Positions 17,569 through 28,872 of a stretch of DNA of 64,000 nucleotides are shown here, one piece after another; within the stretch, counting starts at the first letter, position 1, and every line of letters begins with the position of its first letter. Position numbers and translations under genes: made by a program. Under the pieces are notes generated by a model, which saw only the letters and a list, made by a program, of their open reading frames with translations, ran no database searches and was not told the origin of the DNA. The stretch comes from Mycobacterium ahvazicum (GTDB lineage: Bacteria > Actinomycetota > Actinomycetes > Mycobacteriales > Mycobacteriaceae). Location: assembly GCF_900176255.2 (NCBI RefSeq), contig NZ_FXEG02000002.1:1736001-1800000 (forward strand), given 5' to 3'.

Positions 17569-17993
17569 GCGGACTTCACCAGGCAGCTGGTCGCAGCGTT
17601 GTGCGATCTCACCGTAAGCTCGTCGCGCACAACGCCATTGACGGTGATGCGGCATCCGAGGCTGGCGCTGTCGCCCTGCGCCACAACGTTGGCCACCACG
17701 GCACTGAGCGTGGTATCGATGCGCAGCGTCCATGGCACCGCGGCGTTTTCGACCTCCTGCGGCTGCGCGTCGGCATCCAGATAATGGATGCTTGCCGTCG
17801 CGCCGGGCGGGCCGAAAATCTCGTAGACAACGTGCTTGGGATTGAACGCGACGATTGCGTCGGCATTGCTCTTGTCTGATTCGTGTTGATGTGAGCCGAA
17901 AACCCCGTGCAGCCGGGAAACGATGATGGTGCCGACCGCCATTACGACCACCATGACGATCGGTACCCAGATGCGTCCAAGAATGCCGGTCAT
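17565..17993 (-). CDS. MmpS family membrane-anchored accessory protein
   Basis: A 142-residue protein with one N-terminal membrane segment ([17 protein letters not shown]) and an extracytoplasmic beta-rich domain ([41 protein letters not shown]) typical of MmpS. The two Cys probably form the conserved disulfide. The ATG at 17993 overlaps the stop of the upstream unknown gene (ATGA), and its stop overlaps the mmpL start (GTGA). MmpS proteins assist their cognate MmpL in export across the cell envelope. Confidence 0.92.
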   Translation of the reverse strand: MTGILGRIWVPIVMVVVMAVGTIIVSRLHGVFGSHQHESDKSNADAIVAFNPKHVVYEIFGPPGATASIHYLDADAQPQEVENAAVPWTLRIDTTLSAVVANVVAQGDSASLGCRITVNGVVRDELTVRSHNAATSCLVKSA

Positions 17994-18862
17994 GTGACCT
18001 TCACGGGGGTCACCGCACGCAGGGCCCGGGCGAATCCGCTGTCGAGATCCGCCATGTCGGCCCGCACCCAAACCAGCAGCGATTCACCTTGGGCGAAGCG
18101 GGGATTGAGGTCGAGATAAAAGCGGACATCGGGGTCGTGTTCGAGTCGCTGCAATCGCGACGGGTCATGGGGCGCGGCCGACCGCACCACCCACGGGTTC
18201 TCGCTGACCTGCACGTAGTGCCGGCGCGGACTCAGTGCTCGCACCAGCGTCTCGACGTTGACCGGTGTCTGTCGCCTGCGACTCGGGTAAATCGTCGGCA
18301 TCGTCACGGCGAGCCGGCGGTAGGCCGCCGGGGTGCTGGCCCGGGTCAGGTAGGCCAGCGGTACGTGCGGTTCGCGCAGCCGGGCGCGGATGCCCTGGCC
18401 GAGGAAGAACAGCGAGGCCGACGGCCCGCCGCGATAGTGCGATCGGAAGAATCCGCCGCCTCCCAGCACGGCGTGGGTGCGGCCGGCGTGCTCGATGCGG
18501 TCGATCGCGGCAAATGCACAACCCGCGAGTTCGCCGCGCGCCCCGTAGAACAGCGCAAGGCGAACCCGGGCGGCGCCGAAGATCAAATCGTCGATCTCTT
18601 CGGGTGTGTGGCCGTGCAGGGTCTCGCTGTAGATGTTGTAGAGCTCGTCGGCCAGTGCACGCCGGCGCGCGCCCTGCAGGCATTCCGATCGCAGGTATTC
18701 GCGCCGTGCGATGCGCTCGGCCGCGGGGCGCCGGCCGGAAACGGCCGACGAGACGTCGCCGCCCCCCAGCACCGCGTCAGGAGTAATGATCTGCGCACAA
18801 TCGATCGGACCGAGCGATGCCGCGGGACACGGCTCATTAGCACGCGAACTCGCGCTGCGCAT
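17990..18862 (-). CDS. Conserved hypothetical protein, first gene of the mmpS-mmpL operon
   Basis: A 290-residue protein with no signal peptide or membrane segment. The ATG at 18862 is preceded by AGGAG at good spacing; a longer frame reaches 18979. It is Arg-rich, with [37 protein letters not shown] and [15 protein letters not shown], which loosely suggest a GNAT-like or acyltransferase fold, but I cannot assign a family. ATGA coupling to mmpS implies a role linked to the exported compound, such as its modification or regulation. This is inference from context. Confidence 0.7.
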   Translation of the reverse strand: MRSASSRANEPCPAASLGPIDCAQIITPDAVLGGGDVSSAVSGRRPAAERIARREYLRSECLQGARRRALADELYNIYSETLHGHTPEEIDDLIFGAARVRLALFYGARGELAGCAFAAIDRIEHAGRTHAVLGGGGFFRSHYRGGPSASLFFLGQGIRARLREPHVPLAYLTRASTPAAYRRLAVTMPTIYPSRRRQTPVNVETLVRALSPRRHYVQVSENPWVVRSAAPHDPSRLQRLEHDPDVRFYLDLNPRFAQGESLLVWVRADMADLDSGFARALRAVTPVKVT

Positions 18863-19377
18863 GGAAACTCCTATTCGGATGTAAGAAATAGCAGGCAAGG
18901 GTGGGGGTTTGCCCGCCTGCGCTAGGAATCTTTGCATTAGGGCGGAAGGTTTGCAACTGATAATTCTTGGTGAATTCACGTCGTCGCGTCAATGAAATCG
19001 ACCCCGGAATCCGGTCGTATCGGCCCTTGTCATGGCCGTGTCGCACATGCTTCAAAACCCGGTAATCCCAGCTAAACCCGGCGAATGACGGCGTGGCAGC
19101 CGGCCGCACGACAATCCCTGGGCCGAATGATTAGCCCGCTTAAACTACTTGTCGATTATTGGTAACCGGGTATTCCGCTGGTATTGCCCTGAGTGGCTGC
19201 GAATTGTCGCTGTTGTACGTAGATTTAACAGGTTCGCTATTGATGTGCATTGCGCGATATTTCGATTATTCCGTGCGGCGCGGATAGCCATTTTTGTTTC
19301 GGCGAGGTAGCGCGGTCATCACAGGCCGCCGCGGAGCACCGGGCGCGTCCCCTGTCGTCGGCCCAGTCGCGAAATGC

Positions 19378-19383
19378 TACGCT
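19378..19383 (+). promoter_or_regulatory. Candidate -10 element of the pyr operon
   Basis: TACGCT fits the mycobacterial -10 pattern TAnnnT and would place the transcript start near 19390, just before the PyrR hairpin. No good -35 is visible, which is common in mycobacteria. The assignment rests on position alone. Confidence 0.35.
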
Positions 19384-19395
19384 GCCCGACAGTCG

Positions 19396-19435
19396 ACATC
19401 CTTTAACGATCCGTCCGGAGAGGCGGAGAAGGAGG
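19396..19435 (+). promoter_or_regulatory. PyrR-binding RNA hairpin and Shine-Dalgarno of the pyr operon leader
   Basis: The leader contains a stem CCGTC (19411-19415) pairing with GGCGG (19422-19426) around the hexaloop CGGAGA (19416-19421), which matches the CNGNGA loop known for PyrR-binding RNA. The Shine-Dalgarno AAGGAGG (19429-19435) lies three bases beyond the stem. In M. smegmatis PyrR is reported to repress pyr translation by binding such a leader, so uridine nucleotide-bound PyrR would block initiation here. No terminator/antiterminator pair like that of Bacillus is visible. Confidence 0.7.
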
Positions 19436-19447
19436 TCAGGGTTTCGC

Positions 19448-20020
19448 ATGAGTGCCGCGGGTGAGTCCGCATCCGGCCGCGAATTGATGTCGGCGGCCGA
19501 CGTCGGTCGAACGATTTCCCGTATCGCCCATCAGATCATCGAAAAGACCGCACTGGATGGTCCCGACGCCCCCCGCGTGGTGCTGCTGGGAATCCCGACC
19601 CGCGGGGTCAGTCTGGCCGCGCGGCTGGCCGCCAACATCGGCGAATTCTGCGGCGTCGAAGTCGGGCATGGCGCCCTCGACATCACTTTGTACCGTGACG
19701 ATTTGATGACCAAGCCGCCCCGGCCGCTGGAGGTCACCTCGATCCCGGCCGGTGGCATCGACGACGCCCTGGTGATTCTCGTCGACGACGTGTTGTATTC
19801 CGGTCGCTCGGTGCGCTCCGCGCTGGACGCGCTGCGCGACGTCGGCAGACCACGAGCCGTGCAGCTGGCGGTACTGGTCGATCGCGGCCATCGCGAGCTG
19901 CCGGTGCGCGCCGACTACGTGGGTAAGAACGTGCCGACCTCGCGCAACGAGAGCGTGCACGTCCAGCTGCGTGAGCACGACGGTCGCGACGGCGTCGTCA
20001 TCGGGAGGGACTCCGAATGA
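19448..20020 (+). CDS. pyrR: Bifunctional pyr operon regulator / uracil phosphoribosyltransferase PyrR
   Basis: A 190-residue protein; the ATG at 19448 lies 12 bases after AAGGAGG. It shows the type I phosphoribosyltransferase fold, with the PRPP loop [20 protein letters not shown], the conserved [16 protein letters not shown], and [15 protein letters not shown]. It senses UMP/UTP against PRPP and binds the RNA hairpin of its own leader. It is the first gene of the operon and its stop lies ten bases before pyrB. Confidence 0.96.
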   Translation: MSAAGESASGRELMSAADVGRTISRIAHQIIEKTALDGPDAPRVVLLGIPTRGVSLAARLAANIGEFCGVEVGHGALDITLYRDDLMTKPPRPLEVTSIPAGGIDDALVILVDDVLYSGRSVRSALDALRDVGRPRAVQLAVLVDRGHRELPVRADYVGKNVPTSRNESVHVQLREHDGRDGVVIGRDSE

Positions 20021-20030
20021 AGCGAGAGTC

Positions 20031-20984
20031 ATGACCAGACATCTGCTGGCCGCCGGCGACCTCAGCCGCGACGACGCCACCGCGATCCTGGACGACGCCG
20101 ACCGGTTCGCACAGGCGCTGGTCGGGCGCGAGGTCAAGAAACTCCCCACCCTGCGCGGGCGCACCGTGGTCACGATGTTCTACGAGAACTCCACCCGCAC
20201 CCGGGTGTCGTTCGAGGTGGCGGGCAAGTGGATGAGCGCCGACGTGATCAACGTCAGCTCGTCGGGATCCTCGGTGAGCAAAGGGGAGTCGTTGCGCGAC
20301 ACCGCATTGACGCTGCACGCGGCCGGTGCCGACGCGCTGATCATCCGGCACCCGGCCTCCGGTGCCGCGCACCTGCTGGCCGACTGGACCGCGCACTCCA
20401 ACAGCGAACACGGTGGCCCGTCGGTGATCAACGCCGGCGACGGCACCCATGAACATCCGACCCAGGCGCTGCTGGACGCGCTGACCATCCGCCAGCGGCT
20501 CGGCCAGATCGAGGGCCGGCGGGTGGTGATCGTCGGTGACATCCTGCACAGTCGGGTCGCGCGCTCCAACGTGATGCTGCTGGCCACGCTGGGCGCCGAG
20601 GTGGTGCTGGTGGCGCCGCCGACCCTGTTGCCGGTCGGTGTCGACGGCTGGCCGGCCACCGTCTCCTACGACCTCGACGCCGAGCTGCCCGCGGCCGACG
20701 CCGTGCTGATGCTGCGGGTGCAGGCCGAGCGGATGAACGGCGGGTTCTTCCCGTCGGTGCGCGAATACTCGGTGCGCTATGGCCTTTCGGACCGGCGCCA
20801 AACCATGCTGGGAAGCCACGCGGTGGTGCTGCACCCCGGCCCGATGGTGCGCGGCATGGAGATCGCGTCCTCCGTCGCGGACTCGTCGCAATCCGCGGTG
20901 CTGCAACAGGTTTCCAACGGCGTGCACGTGCGGATGGCCGTGCTGTTCCATGTGCTGGTGGGTGCGGAGGACATCGCGGCATGA
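20031..20984 (+). CDS. pyrB: Aspartate carbamoyltransferase catalytic subunit
   Basis: A 317-residue enzyme condensing carbamoyl phosphate with aspartate, the first committed step of pyrimidine synthesis. The carbamoyl-phosphate motif STRTR sits in [28 protein letters not shown] and [14 protein letters not shown] are the other hallmarks. No regulatory pyrI is present. The ATG at 20031 is chosen over an in-frame upstream start inside pyrR. Its stop overlaps the pyrC start (ATGA). Confidence 0.97.
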   Translation: MTRHLLAAGDLSRDDATAILDDADRFAQALVGREVKKLPTLRGRTVVTMFYENSTRTRVSFEVAGKWMSADVINVSSSGSSVSKGESLRDTALTLHAAGADALIIRHPASGAAHLLADWTAHSNSEHGGPSVINAGDGTHEHPTQALLDALTIRQRLGQIEGRRVVIVGDILHSRVARSNVMLLATLGAEVVLVAPPTLLPVGVDGWPATVSYDLDAELPAADAVLMLRVQAERMNGGFFPSVREYSVRYGLSDRRQTMLGSHAVVLHPGPMVRGMEIASSVADSSQSAVLQQVSNGVHVRMAVLFHVLVGAEDIAA

Positions 20985-22273
20985 GTGTGCTGATCCGTGG
21001 GGTTCGGTTGTACGGGGAAGGTGACCGTGTCGACGTGCTGGTCGATGACGGTCAGATCGCCGACATCGGACCGAAACTCGAGATCCCCGACACGGCCGAC
21101 GTCATCGACGCGACGGATCATGTGTTGCTGCCGGGATTCGTCGACCTGCACACCCACCTGCGCGAGCCCGGTCGCGAATACGCGGAGGATATCGAAACAG
21201 GTTCAGCGGCAGCAGCTTTAGGCGGATACACGGCGGTGTTCGCGATGGCGAACACGACGCCGGTGGCCGACAGCCCGGTGGTCACCGACCACGTCTGGCA
21301 TCGCGGCCAGCAGGTCGGCCTGGTGGACGTGCACCCCGTCGGCGCGGTCACCGTCGGGCTGGCCGGAACCGAGCTCACCGAGATGGGCATGATGGCCGCC
21401 GGTGTCGCACAGGTGCGGATGTTCTCCGACGACGGCAACTGCGTGCACGATCCGCTGATCATGCGCCGCGCGCTGGAATACGCCACCGGCTTGGGCGTGC
21501 TGATCGCCCAGCATGCCGAGGAGCCGCGGCTGACCATCGGGGCGGTGGCGCACGAAGGGCCCGCGGCGGCCCGGCTCGGACTCGCGGGATGGCCCAGGGC
21601 CGCCGAGGAATCGATCGTCGCGCGTGACGCACTGCTGGCCCGCGACGCCGGGGCTCGGGTGCACGTCTGCCACGCCTCTACCGCCGGCACCGTCGAGCTT
21701 CTGAAATGGGCTAAAGGCCAAGGTATTTCGATCACCGCCGAGGTGACACCGCATCACCTGCTGCTCGACGACACCCGGCTGGCCGGCTACGACGGGGTGA
21801 ACCGGGTGAATCCGCCGCTGCGTGAGGCGTCCGACACGATCGCGTTGCGTCAAGCGCTGGCCGACGGGGTAATCGACTGTGTGGCCACCGATCATGCCCC
21901 GCACGCCGAACATGAGAAGTGTTGTGAGTTCTCCGCGGCCCGCCCCGGCATGCTCGGGCTGCAGACGGCGCTGTCGGTGGTGGTGCAGACGATGGTGGCG
22001 CCCGGGTTGCTCAGCTGGCGCGAGGTCGCCCGGGTGATGAGTGAAAACCCGGCGCGCATAGTCGGATTGCCCGATCACGGCCGGCCGCTGGAGGTGGGGG
22101 AGCCGGCCAACCTGACCGTGGTGGACCCGGATGCGACCTGGACGGTCACCGGCAGTGATCTGGCCAGTCGCTCCGCCAACACTCCTTACGAGTCGATGAC
22201 CTTGCCCGCGACCGTGACGGCCACGTTGTTGCGCGGAAAGATCACCGCTCGGGATGGGAAGAGCCCGGCATGA
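20981..22273 (+). CDS. pyrC: Dihydroorotase
   Basis: A 430-residue zinc amidohydrolase of the class I dihydroorotase type, cyclising carbamoyl aspartate to dihydroorotate. Metal-binding motifs are [10 protein letters not shown], the His of [14 protein letters not shown], and Asp in [14 protein letters not shown]. It is coupled to pyrB and to the following membrane-protein gene by four-base overlaps. Confidence 0.97.
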   Translation: MSVLIRGVRLYGEGDRVDVLVDDGQIADIGPKLEIPDTADVIDATDHVLLPGFVDLHTHLREPGREYAEDIETGSAAAALGGYTAVFAMANTTPVADSPVVTDHVWHRGQQVGLVDVHPVGAVTVGLAGTELTEMGMMAAGVAQVRMFSDDGNCVHDPLIMRRALEYATGLGVLIAQHAEEPRLTIGAVAHEGPAAARLGLAGWPRAAEESIVARDALLARDAGARVHVCHASTAGTVELLKWAKGQGISITAEVTPHHLLLDDTRLAGYDGVNRVNPPLREASDTIALRQALADGVIDCVATDHAPHAEHEKCCEFSAARPGMLGLQTALSVVVQTMVAPGLLSWREVARVMSENPARIVGLPDHGRPLEVGEPANLTVVDPDATWTVTGSDLASRSANTPYESMTLPATVTATLLRGKITARDGKSPA

Positions 22274-22767
22274 ACTCTGCAACGCTGGTGGGGTCGCTGA
22301 TCTTCGCGGCTGTGCTGGTGGTGGTCATCGCGGTGGTCATCCAGCTGATGATGGTGGGCTGGCGCCGGCGGGCGCAGCGCCAGCAGGATCTGATCGGGAC
22401 CCTGCCCGATATGCCCGACGAGGTGGGCGCGGCGAGTACCACACTGCGTGGCGTCTATGTCGGGTCGACGCTGGCCCCGGAACCCAATGAGCGGGTCACC
22501 GCCGGCGATCTCGGATATCGCAGCAAGGCGGTGCTGAGCCGCTATCCCGAGGGGATCCTGCTGGAGCGCATCCGCGCCAATCCGATTTGGATTCCGCAGA
22601 CCGCGATTTCGGAGGTGCGCACCGAACGCGTGCTGGCCGGCAAGCTTGGCTCCCGGAGCGGGATCTTGGCCATCCGCTGGCGGCTGCCGTCGGGCGTCGA
22701 AATCGACACCGGGTTCCGGGCGGGCAATCGCGACGAATACGACGGCTGGCTTGAGGAGGCTGCGTGA
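22270..22767 (+). CDS. Conserved membrane-anchored protein of the pyr operon (Rv1382-like)
   Basis: A 165-residue protein with one N-terminal membrane helix (about residues 6-28, [19 protein letters not shown]), a basic RRRAQRQ stop-transfer, and a cytoplasmic beta-rich domain ([44 protein letters not shown]) that looks PH-like. It sits between pyrC and carA with four-base overlaps on both sides, as Rv1382 does in M. tuberculosis. Function is unknown; its conserved position suggests a link to pyrimidine synthesis or simply co-transcription. Confidence 0.85.
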   Translation: MNSATLVGSLIFAAVLVVVIAVVIQLMMVGWRRRAQRQQDLIGTLPDMPDEVGAASTTLRGVYVGSTLAPEPNERVTAGDLGYRSKAVLSRYPEGILLERIRANPIWIPQTAISEVRTERVLAGKLGSRSGILAIRWRLPSGVEIDTGFRAGNRDEYDGWLEEAA

Positions 22768-23894
22768 AAGCCCAACTGGTACTCGAGGACGGTCGCGTCT
22801 TCACGGGTTGGCCGTTCGGCGAGATCGGCCAGACCCTCGGGGAGGCCGTGTTTTCCACGGGCATGTCGGGCTATCAGGAGACGCTGACCGACCCCAGCTA
22901 TCACCGGCAGATCGTGGTGGCCACCGCGCCGCAGATCGGCAACACCGGGTGGAACGGCGAGGATGCCGAAAGCCGGGGTGACAAGATCTGGGTTGCCGGC
23001 TACGCGGTCCGCGACCCGTCGCCGCGCGCTTCCAACTGGCGTGCCACTTCGACGCTCGAGGACGAGCTGATCCGCCAGCACATCGTCGGGATCGCCGGCA
23101 TCGACACCCGGGCGGTGGTGCGCCACCTGCGCAGCCGCGGTTCGATGAAGGCCGGGGTGTTCTCCGGTGACGCGCTGGCCGAGCCGGACGAGTTGCTGGC
23201 GCGGGTGCGCAACCAGCAGTCGATGCTCGGTGCCGACCTCGCCGGCGAGGTCAGCACCCCGGGCGCCTACATCGTAGAACCCGAAGGGTCGCAGCGATTT
23301 ACGGTTGCCGCCCTGGACCTGGGAATCAAGACCAACACGCCACGGAACTTCGCCCGGCGCGGAATCCGCAGCCACGTGTTGCCGGCGTCGGCCACCTTCG
23401 CCCAGATCGCCGAGATCAAGCCGGACGGGGTGTTCTTGTCCAACGGCCCCGGTGACCCGGCTACCGCCGACCACGTCGTCGCCCTCACCCGCGAGGTGCT
23501 GAACGCCGGAATCCCGTTGTTCGGCATCTGTTTCGGCAATCAGATCCTGGGCCGGGCACTCGGTCTGTCCACCTACAAAATGGTCTTCGGCCACCGGGGC
23601 ATCAACATCCCGGTCATCGACCATGCCACCGGGCGGGTAGCGGTGACCGCCCAAAACCACGGCTTCGCACTCGAGGGTGAGGCCGGTCAGCGGTTCGACA
23701 CGCCGTTCGGCCAGGCGATCGTCAGCCACACCTGCGCCAACGACGGAGTGGTGGAAGGTGTCAAACTGGTTGACGGACGGGCATTTTCGGTGCAATACCA
23801 TCCGGAGGCCGCCGCCGGCCCGCACGATGCGGAGTATCTCTTCGACCAATTCGCCGATCTGATGGCTTCCCACGACAGCGGAAGGGGCCGCTAG
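22764..23894 (+). CDS. carA: Carbamoyl-phosphate synthase small (glutaminase) subunit
   Basis: A 376-residue glutamine amidotransferase subunit supplying ammonia to CarB. The nucleophile Cys lies in [13 protein letters not shown]; this family member has Phe-Gly-Asn where many have Leu-Gly-His. The catalytic His and Glu are in [10 protein letters not shown]. The start is GTG 22764 (GTGA overlap) and the stop TAG shares a base with the GTG of carB (TAGTG). It serves both pyrimidine and arginine synthesis. Confidence 0.97.
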   Translation: MKAQLVLEDGRVFTGWPFGEIGQTLGEAVFSTGMSGYQETLTDPSYHRQIVVATAPQIGNTGWNGEDAESRGDKIWVAGYAVRDPSPRASNWRATSTLEDELIRQHIVGIAGIDTRAVVRHLRSRGSMKAGVFSGDALAEPDELLARVRNQQSMLGADLAGEVSTPGAYIVEPEGSQRFTVAALDLGIKTNTPRNFARRGIRSHVLPASATFAQIAEIKPDGVFLSNGPGDPATADHVVALTREVLNAGIPLFGICFGNQILGRALGLSTYKMVFGHRGINIPVIDHATGRVAVTAQNHGFALEGEAGQRFDTPFGQAIVSHTCANDGVVEGVKLVDGRAFSVQYHPEAAAGPHDAEYLFDQFADLMASHDSGRGR

Positions 23895-26800
23895 TGCCAC
23901 GTCGCACCGACCTCAACCACGTGCTGGTGATCGGCTCCGGGCCGATCGTCATCGGTCAAGCCTGCGAATTCGACTACTCGGGCACCCAGGCATGCCGGGT
24001 GCTGCGGGCCGAAGGCCTGCAAGTCAGCCTGGTGAACTCCAACCCGGCCACGATCATGACCGACCCGGAGTACGCCGACCACACCTACGTCGAACCCATC
24101 ACCGCCGCCTTCGTGGAGAAGGTGATCGTCCAGCAGGCCGCGCGCGGCAACAAGATCGACGCCCTGCTGGCGACCCTGGGCGGGCAGACCGCGCTGAACA
24201 CCGCGGTCGCGCTGTACGAGAACGGGGCGCTGGAGCGCCACGGCGTCGAACTGATCGGTGCCGACTTCGACGCCATCCAGCGTGGCGAGGACCGGCAGAT
24301 GTTCAAAGACATCGTCGCCAAGGTCGGCGGTGAATCCGCGCGCAGCCGAGTGTGTTTCACGATGGACGAGGTCCGGGAGACGGTCGGGGAGCTCGGTCTG
24401 CCGGTCGTCGTGCGACCCAGCTTCACGATGGGCGGCCTGGGCTCGGGCATGGCGCGCTCGGTCGAGGAGGTCGACCGGATGGCCGGCGCCGGCCTGGCCG
24501 CCAGCCCCAGTGCCAACGTGTTGATCGAGGAATCGATCTACGGCTGGAAGGAATTCGAGCTCGAGCTGATGCGCGACGGCAACGACAACGTCGTGGTGGT
24601 GTGCTCGATCGAGAACGTCGACCCGATGGGTGTGCACACCGGGGATTCGGTGACCGTCGCGCCGGCCATGACGCTGACCGACCGGGAATACCAGCGGATG
24701 CGCGACCTGGGTATCGCGATCCTGCGTGAGGTCGGCGTCGACACCGGCGGCTGCAACATCCAGTTCGCGATCAACCCGACCGATGGCCGGCTGATCGTCA
24801 TCGAGATGAACCCGCGGGTATCCCGTTCCAGCGCACTGGCTTCCAAGGCCACTGGCTTCCCGATTGCCAAGATCGCCGCCAAGCTGGCCATTGGCTACAC
24901 CCTCGACGAGATCGTCAACGACATCACCAAGGAAACGCCCGCCTGCTTCGAGCCCACCCTGGACTATGTCGTGGTCAAGGCGCCGCGGTTCGCCTTCGAG
25001 AAGTTCCCGGGCGCCGACCCCACCTTGACCACCACGATGAAATCCGTCGGCGAGGCGATGTCGTTGGGCCGCAACTTCGTCGAGGCGCTCGGCAAGGTGA
25101 TGCGCTCGCTGGAGACCGACCGGGCCGGCTTCTGGACCACCCCGGACCCCTCGGGCCCGGACGGCGAAGTCGAGGAGGTGCTGACCCGGCTGCAGACGCC
25201 GACCGAGGGCCGGCTGTATGACATCGAGCTGGCGTTGCGCCTGGGTGCTTCGGTGGAGCGGGTTGCCGGGGCCAGCGGCGTCGACCCGTGGTTCGTCGCG
25301 CAGATCGGCGAGCTGGTGGCGCTGCGCGCGGAGCTGGCCGCCGCCCCGGTGCTCGACTCCGATCTGCTACGCCGCGCCAAGCACAGCGGGTTGTCAGACC
25401 GCCAGATCGCGGCGCTGCGACCGGAATTGGCCGGGGAAGGCGGCGTGCGCTCGCTGCGTGGGCGCCTGGGCATCCACCCGGTGTACAAGACGGTCGACAC
25501 CTGCGCCGCCGAGTTCGAGGCCAAGACTCCGTATCACTACAGCAGCTACGAACTCGACCCGGCCGCCGAGACCGAGGTCACCCCCCAGACCGAAAAGCCC
25601 AAGGTGCTGATCCTCGGCTCGGGGCCGAACCGGATCGGGCAGGGCATCGAGTTCGACTACAGCTGTGTGCACGCGGCAACCACGTTGAGCCAGGCCGGTT
25701 TTGAAACCGTGATGGTCAACTGCAACCCCGAGACGGTGTCCACCGACTACGACACCGCCGACCGGCTCTACTTCGAGCCGCTGACCTTCGAGGATGTCCT
25801 CGAGGTGTTCCGCGCCGAAGCGGAGTCGGCCAGCGGCGGCCCGGGCGTGGTGGGCGTCATCGTGCAACTCGGCGGTCAGACCCCGCTCGGGCTGGCTCAG
25901 CGGCTCGCCGATGCCGGTGTTCCGATCGTGGGCACCCCGCCGGAGGCCATCGACCTGGCCGAGGACCGCGGCGCCTTCGGCGACGTGCTGACCGCGGCCG
26001 GACTGCCGGCCCCGAAGTACGGCACCGCAACGACTTTCGCGCAGGCCCGCCGGATCGCCGACGAGATCGGCTACCCGGTGCTGGTGCGGCCGTCCTACGT
26101 GCTGGGTGGGCGTGGCATGGAAATCGTTTATGACGAGGAGACGCTGAAGAGTTACATCACCCGCGCCACCCAGTTGTCTCCCGAGCACCCGGTGCTCGTC
26201 GACCGCTTCCTCGAGGACGCGGTTGAAATCGACGTCGACGCGCTGTGTGACGGCTCCGAGGTGTACATCGGTGGCATCATGGAGCACATCGAGGAGGCCG
26301 GTATTCACTCCGGCGACTCGGCTTGCGCGCTGCCGCCGGTCACGCTGGGCCGCAGCGACATCGAGAAGGTCCGCCGGGCGACCGAGGCCATCGCGCACGG
26401 CATCGGCGTGGTCGGATTGCTCAACGTGCAGTACGCGCTCAAGGACGATGTGCTCTACGTCCTGGAGGCCAACCCGCGGGCCAGCCGTACCGTGCCGTTC
26501 GTGTCCAAGGCCACCGCGATCCCGCTGGCCAAAGCGTGTGCCCGGATCATGTTGGGCACCACCATCTCCCAGCTTCGGGAAGAGGGATTGTTGGCGCCGG
26601 CCGGGGACGGGGCCAACGCCGCCCAATATGCCCCGATCGCGGTCAAGGAGGCGGTGTTGCCCTTCCACCGGTTCCGCCGTGCCGACGGCTCGGCCATCGA
26701 TTCGCTGCTGGGCCCGGAGATGAAATCCACCGGCGAGGTGATGGGCATCGACCGCGACTTCGGCAGCGCCTTCGCCAAGAGCCAGACCGCCGCCTACGGC

Positions 26801-27268
26801 TCGTTGCCGGCCCAGGGCACTATTTTCGTGTCGGTCGCGAACCGTGACAAGCGGTCGCTGGTGTTCCCCGTCAAGCGGCTGGCCGATCTGGGCTTCCGGG
26901 TGCTCGCCACCGAAGGGACCGCGGAGATGTTGCGCCGCAACGGGATTCCCTGCGACGAGGTGCGCAAGCACTTCGAACCACCGCAGCCGGGACGGCCCGA
27001 GATGTCGGCGGTCGACGCGATCAAGGCGGGTGAGGTCGACATGGTGATCAACACGCCGTACGGGAACTCCGGTCCACGCATCGACGGATACGAAATCCGT
27101 TCCGTCGCGGTGTCGGTCAACATTCCCTGCGTGACCACCGTGCAGGGTGCGTCGGCCGCCGTGCAGGGCATCGAGGCCGGCATCCGCGGTGACATCGGGG
27201 TCCGTTCGCTACAGGAGCTGCACAGCATGATCGGACCCGGCAGCCCGGCCGAAAAGGAGGCTGGATGA
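23894..27268 (+). CDS. carB: Carbamoyl-phosphate synthase large subunit
   Basis: A 1124-residue protein with two homologous ATP-grasp halves (opening motifs [20 protein letters not shown] and [20 protein letters not shown]) and a C-terminal MGS-like regulatory domain ([24 protein letters not shown]). It makes carbamoyl phosphate from bicarbonate, ammonia and two ATP. The length is typical of mycobacterial CarB. It overlaps pyrF by ATGA. Confidence 0.98.
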   Translation: MPRRTDLNHVLVIGSGPIVIGQACEFDYSGTQACRVLRAEGLQVSLVNSNPATIMTDPEYADHTYVEPITAAFVEKVIVQQAARGNKIDALLATLGGQTALNTAVALYENGALERHGVELIGADFDAIQRGEDRQMFKDIVAKVGGESARSRVCFTMDEVRETVGELGLPVVVRPSFTMGGLGSGMARSVEEVDRMAGAGLAASPSANVLIEESIYGWKEFELELMRDGNDNVVVVCSIENVDPMGVHTGDSVTVAPAMTLTDREYQRMRDLGIAILREVGVDTGGCNIQFAINPTDGRLIVIEMNPRVSRSSALASKATGFPIAKIAAKLAIGYTLDEIVNDITKETPACFEPTLDYVVVKAPRFAFEKFPGADPTLTTTMKSVGEAMSLGRNFVEALGKVMRSLETDRAGFWTTPDPSGPDGEVEEVLTRLQTPTEGRLYDIELALRLGASVERVAGASGVDPWFVAQIGELVALRAELAAAPVLDSDLLRRAKHSGLSDRQIAALRPELAGEGGVRSLRGRLGIHPVYKTVDTCAAEFEAKTPYHYSSYELDPAAETEVTPQTEKPKVLILGSGPNRIGQGIEFDYSCVHAATTLSQAGFETVMVNCNPETVSTDYDTADRLYFEPLTFEDVLEVFRAEAESASGGPGVVGVIVQLGGQTPLGLAQRLADAGVPIVGTPPEAIDLAEDRGAFGDVLTAAGLPAPKYGTATTFAQARRIADEIGYPVLVRPSYVLGGRGMEIVYDEETLKSYITRATQLSPEHPVLVDRFLEDAVEIDVDALCDGSEVYIGGIMEHIEEAGIHSGDSACALPPVTLGRSDIEKVRRATEAIAHGIGVVGLLNVQYALKDDVLYVLEANPRASRTVPFVSKATAIPLAKACARIMLGTTISQLREEGLLAPAGDGANAAQYAPIAVKEAVLPFHRFRRADGSAIDSLLGPEMKSTGEVMGIDRDFGSAFAKSQTAAYGSLPAQGTIFVSVANRDKRSLVFPVKRLADLGFRVLATEGTAEMLRRNGIPCDEVRKHFEPPQPGRPEMSAVDAIKAGEVDMVINTPYGNSGPRIDGYEIRSVAVSVNIPCVTTVQGASAAVQGIEAGIRGDIGVRSLQELHSMIGPGSPAEKEAG

Positions 27269-28092
27269 CCGGGTTTGGCGTCCGGCTGGCCGAGGCCAAG
27301 GCGCGCCGCGGGCCGTTGTGTCTGGGCATCGACCCACACCCCGAGTTGCTTCGGGCCTGGGGGCTGCCCGCCACCGCCGACGGTGTGGCCAAGTTCTGCG
27401 ACATTTGTGTGGAGGCCTTTTCCGGATTCGCCGTCGTCAAGCCCCAGGTGGCCTTCTTCGAGTCGTACGGCTCGGCCGGCTACGCGGTGCTGGAACGCAC
27501 GATCGCCGCGCTGCGCTCGGTCGGGGTGCTGGTGCTGGCCGATGCCAAGCGCGGGGACATCGGCACCACGATGGCGGCCTACGCCGCGGCCTGGGCCGGC
27601 GATTCACCGCTGGCCGCCGACGCCGTGACCGCCTCGCCGTATCTGGGGTTCGGCTCGTTGCGCCCGTTGCTGGAAGCCGCGGCGGCCCACGACCGCGGGG
27701 TGTTCGTGGTGGCGGCGAGCTCCAATCCGGAGGGCGCGACCGTGCAGCGTGCCACCTTCGACGGCCGCACGGTGTCCCAACTGGTCATCGACCAGGCGGC
27801 GGTGGTCAACCGGTCGTCGAACCCGAACGAGCCCGGATACGTCGGCGTGGTTCTGGGCGCGACGGTTTTCGAGGCACCCGACGTCAGCGCGCTGGGCGGG
27901 CCGGTGCTGGTTCCGGGCGTCGGCGTGCAGGGAGGCCGTCCTGAGGCCCTGGCGGGCCTGGGTGGGGCCGTTGCGGGCCAATTGCTGCCCGCGGTGGCAC
28001 GCGAGGTGCTGCGCGCCGGACCGAGCGTCTCGGACCTGCGCGCGGCGGGCCAACAAATGCTGGACTCCGTCGCTTATCTCGGTGTGCAATAG
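27265..28092 (+). CDS. pyrF: Orotidine 5'-phosphate decarboxylase (class 2)
   Basis: A 275-residue enzyme converting OMP to UMP. The active-site motif is [18 protein letters not shown], and the N-terminus [18 protein letters not shown] is typical of the longer class 2 enzymes. It is the last gene of the operon; pyrD and pyrE are not in the window. In M. tuberculosis a PE/PPE pair follows pyrF; here no gene follows for 454 bases. Confidence 0.96.
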   Translation: MTGFGVRLAEAKARRGPLCLGIDPHPELLRAWGLPATADGVAKFCDICVEAFSGFAVVKPQVAFFESYGSAGYAVLERTIAALRSVGVLVLADAKRGDIGTTMAAYAAAWAGDSPLAADAVTASPYLGFGSLRPLLEAAAAHDRGVFVVAASSNPEGATVQRATFDGRTVSQLVIDQAAVVNRSSNPNEPGYVGVVLGATVFEAPDVSALGGPVLVPGVGVQGGRPEALAGLGGAVAGQLLPAVAREVLRAGPSVSDLRAAGQQMLDSVAYLGVQ

Positions 28093-28546
28093 CGCGTCGC
28101 CCGGCGCCCCGGTTAACAACGTCGGAATCTTTCCCCCGCGACTTCCGCCCGACGACCAGGTGTTTGTCCGCGCCGCGACACGCGCGACACGCCATGGCAA
28201 ATCGTGATGCCCGGCACGAGGCCCTGCGGCTATCCGTCGGCGCCGATCACCACCGTCGGTCACCAAACCGCCGACACCGCATCGCGCGGGCATAAAACCG
28301 CAGCTAGAGGCCATGATCCAGATTCTCGCCGCGGCGACCCGGCGGGGGTGCACGTGCCGAATCCGGGCGCTCCCAGCGATGCCGAACCATGCTGCCGAGA
28401 GCGTGTGTGGGCGCGGCACAAGCTGGGCATTTAACCTCTTAACCAGGGGGTCGGGTTAGATTTCGTCAGGAAGCGTGAGTACGGTCGTCTCCGCTGGGCC
28501 CAAGTACCCGGCAGAGACACGAGATTGATCTAGATACGGAGGAATC
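28093..28546. other. Intergenic region between pyrF and mihF (454 bases), no PE/PPE genes
   Basis: There is no credible coding frame; a 76-codon frame at 28204-28434 has a composition typical of noise. The right end holds the promoter and leader of mihF, with an AT-richer patch at 28431-28462 (TTTAACCTCTTAACC then GGGTTAGA, a short inverted TAACC/GGTTA pair) and GGAGGA just before the mihF GTG. M. tuberculosis carries PE15 and PPE20 at this position. Confidence 0.65.
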
Positions 28547-28864
28547 GTGGCCCTTCCCCAGTTGACCGACGAGCAGCGCGCGGCCGCGTTGGAGAAGGCG
28601 GCTGCCGCACGTCGAGCACGAGCTGAGCTGAAAGACCGTCTCAAGCGCGGTGGCACCAACCTGACCCAGGTGCTCAAGGACGCCGAGAGTGATGAAGTCC
28701 TGGGCAAGATGAAGGTGTCTGCGCTGCTTGAGGCATTGCCGAAGGTGGGCAAGGTCAAGGCGCAGGAAATCATGACCGAGCTGGAGATCGCTCCGACCCG
28801 CCGTCTGCGTGGTCTCGGCGACCGTCAGCGTAAGGCCCTGCTGGAAAAGTTCGGCTCCGCTTAG
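28547..28864 (+). CDS. mihF: Mycobacterial integration host factor, nucleoid-associated protein
   Basis: A 105-residue protein starting at GTG 28547 after GGAGGA. The C-terminal helix-two-turn-helix region ([20 protein letters not shown], then [18 protein letters not shown]) and the charged N-terminal helix ([20 protein letters not shown]) match actinobacterial mIHF, an essential DNA-binding and DNA-bending protein. Confidence 0.96.
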   Translation: MALPQLTDEQRAAALEKAAAARRARAELKDRLKRGGTNLTQVLKDAESDEVLGKMKVSALLEALPKVGKVKAQEIMTELEIAPTRRLRGLGDRQRKALLEKFGSA

Positions 28865-28872
28865 TTCGCCGA

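Larger units (their letters stand above)
18863..19447. other. Divergent intergenic region between the mmpS/mmpL operon and the pyr operon (585 bases)
   Basis: No convincing gene is present. The region is less GC-rich than its surroundings, with AT-rich patches near 18960-19010 and 19140-19290, and must hold promoters for two divergent operons. Near its right end lie the candidate pyr -10 element and the PyrR-binding leader, listed separately. Short frames here have no coding character. Confidence 0.6.

Noticed and set aside
25394..26971. Long minus-strand open frame (525 codons) opposite carB
   Set aside because: It lies wholly antisense to a certain gene, is rich in His/Arg/Gln/Gly, and shows no domain; it is a by-product of high GC.
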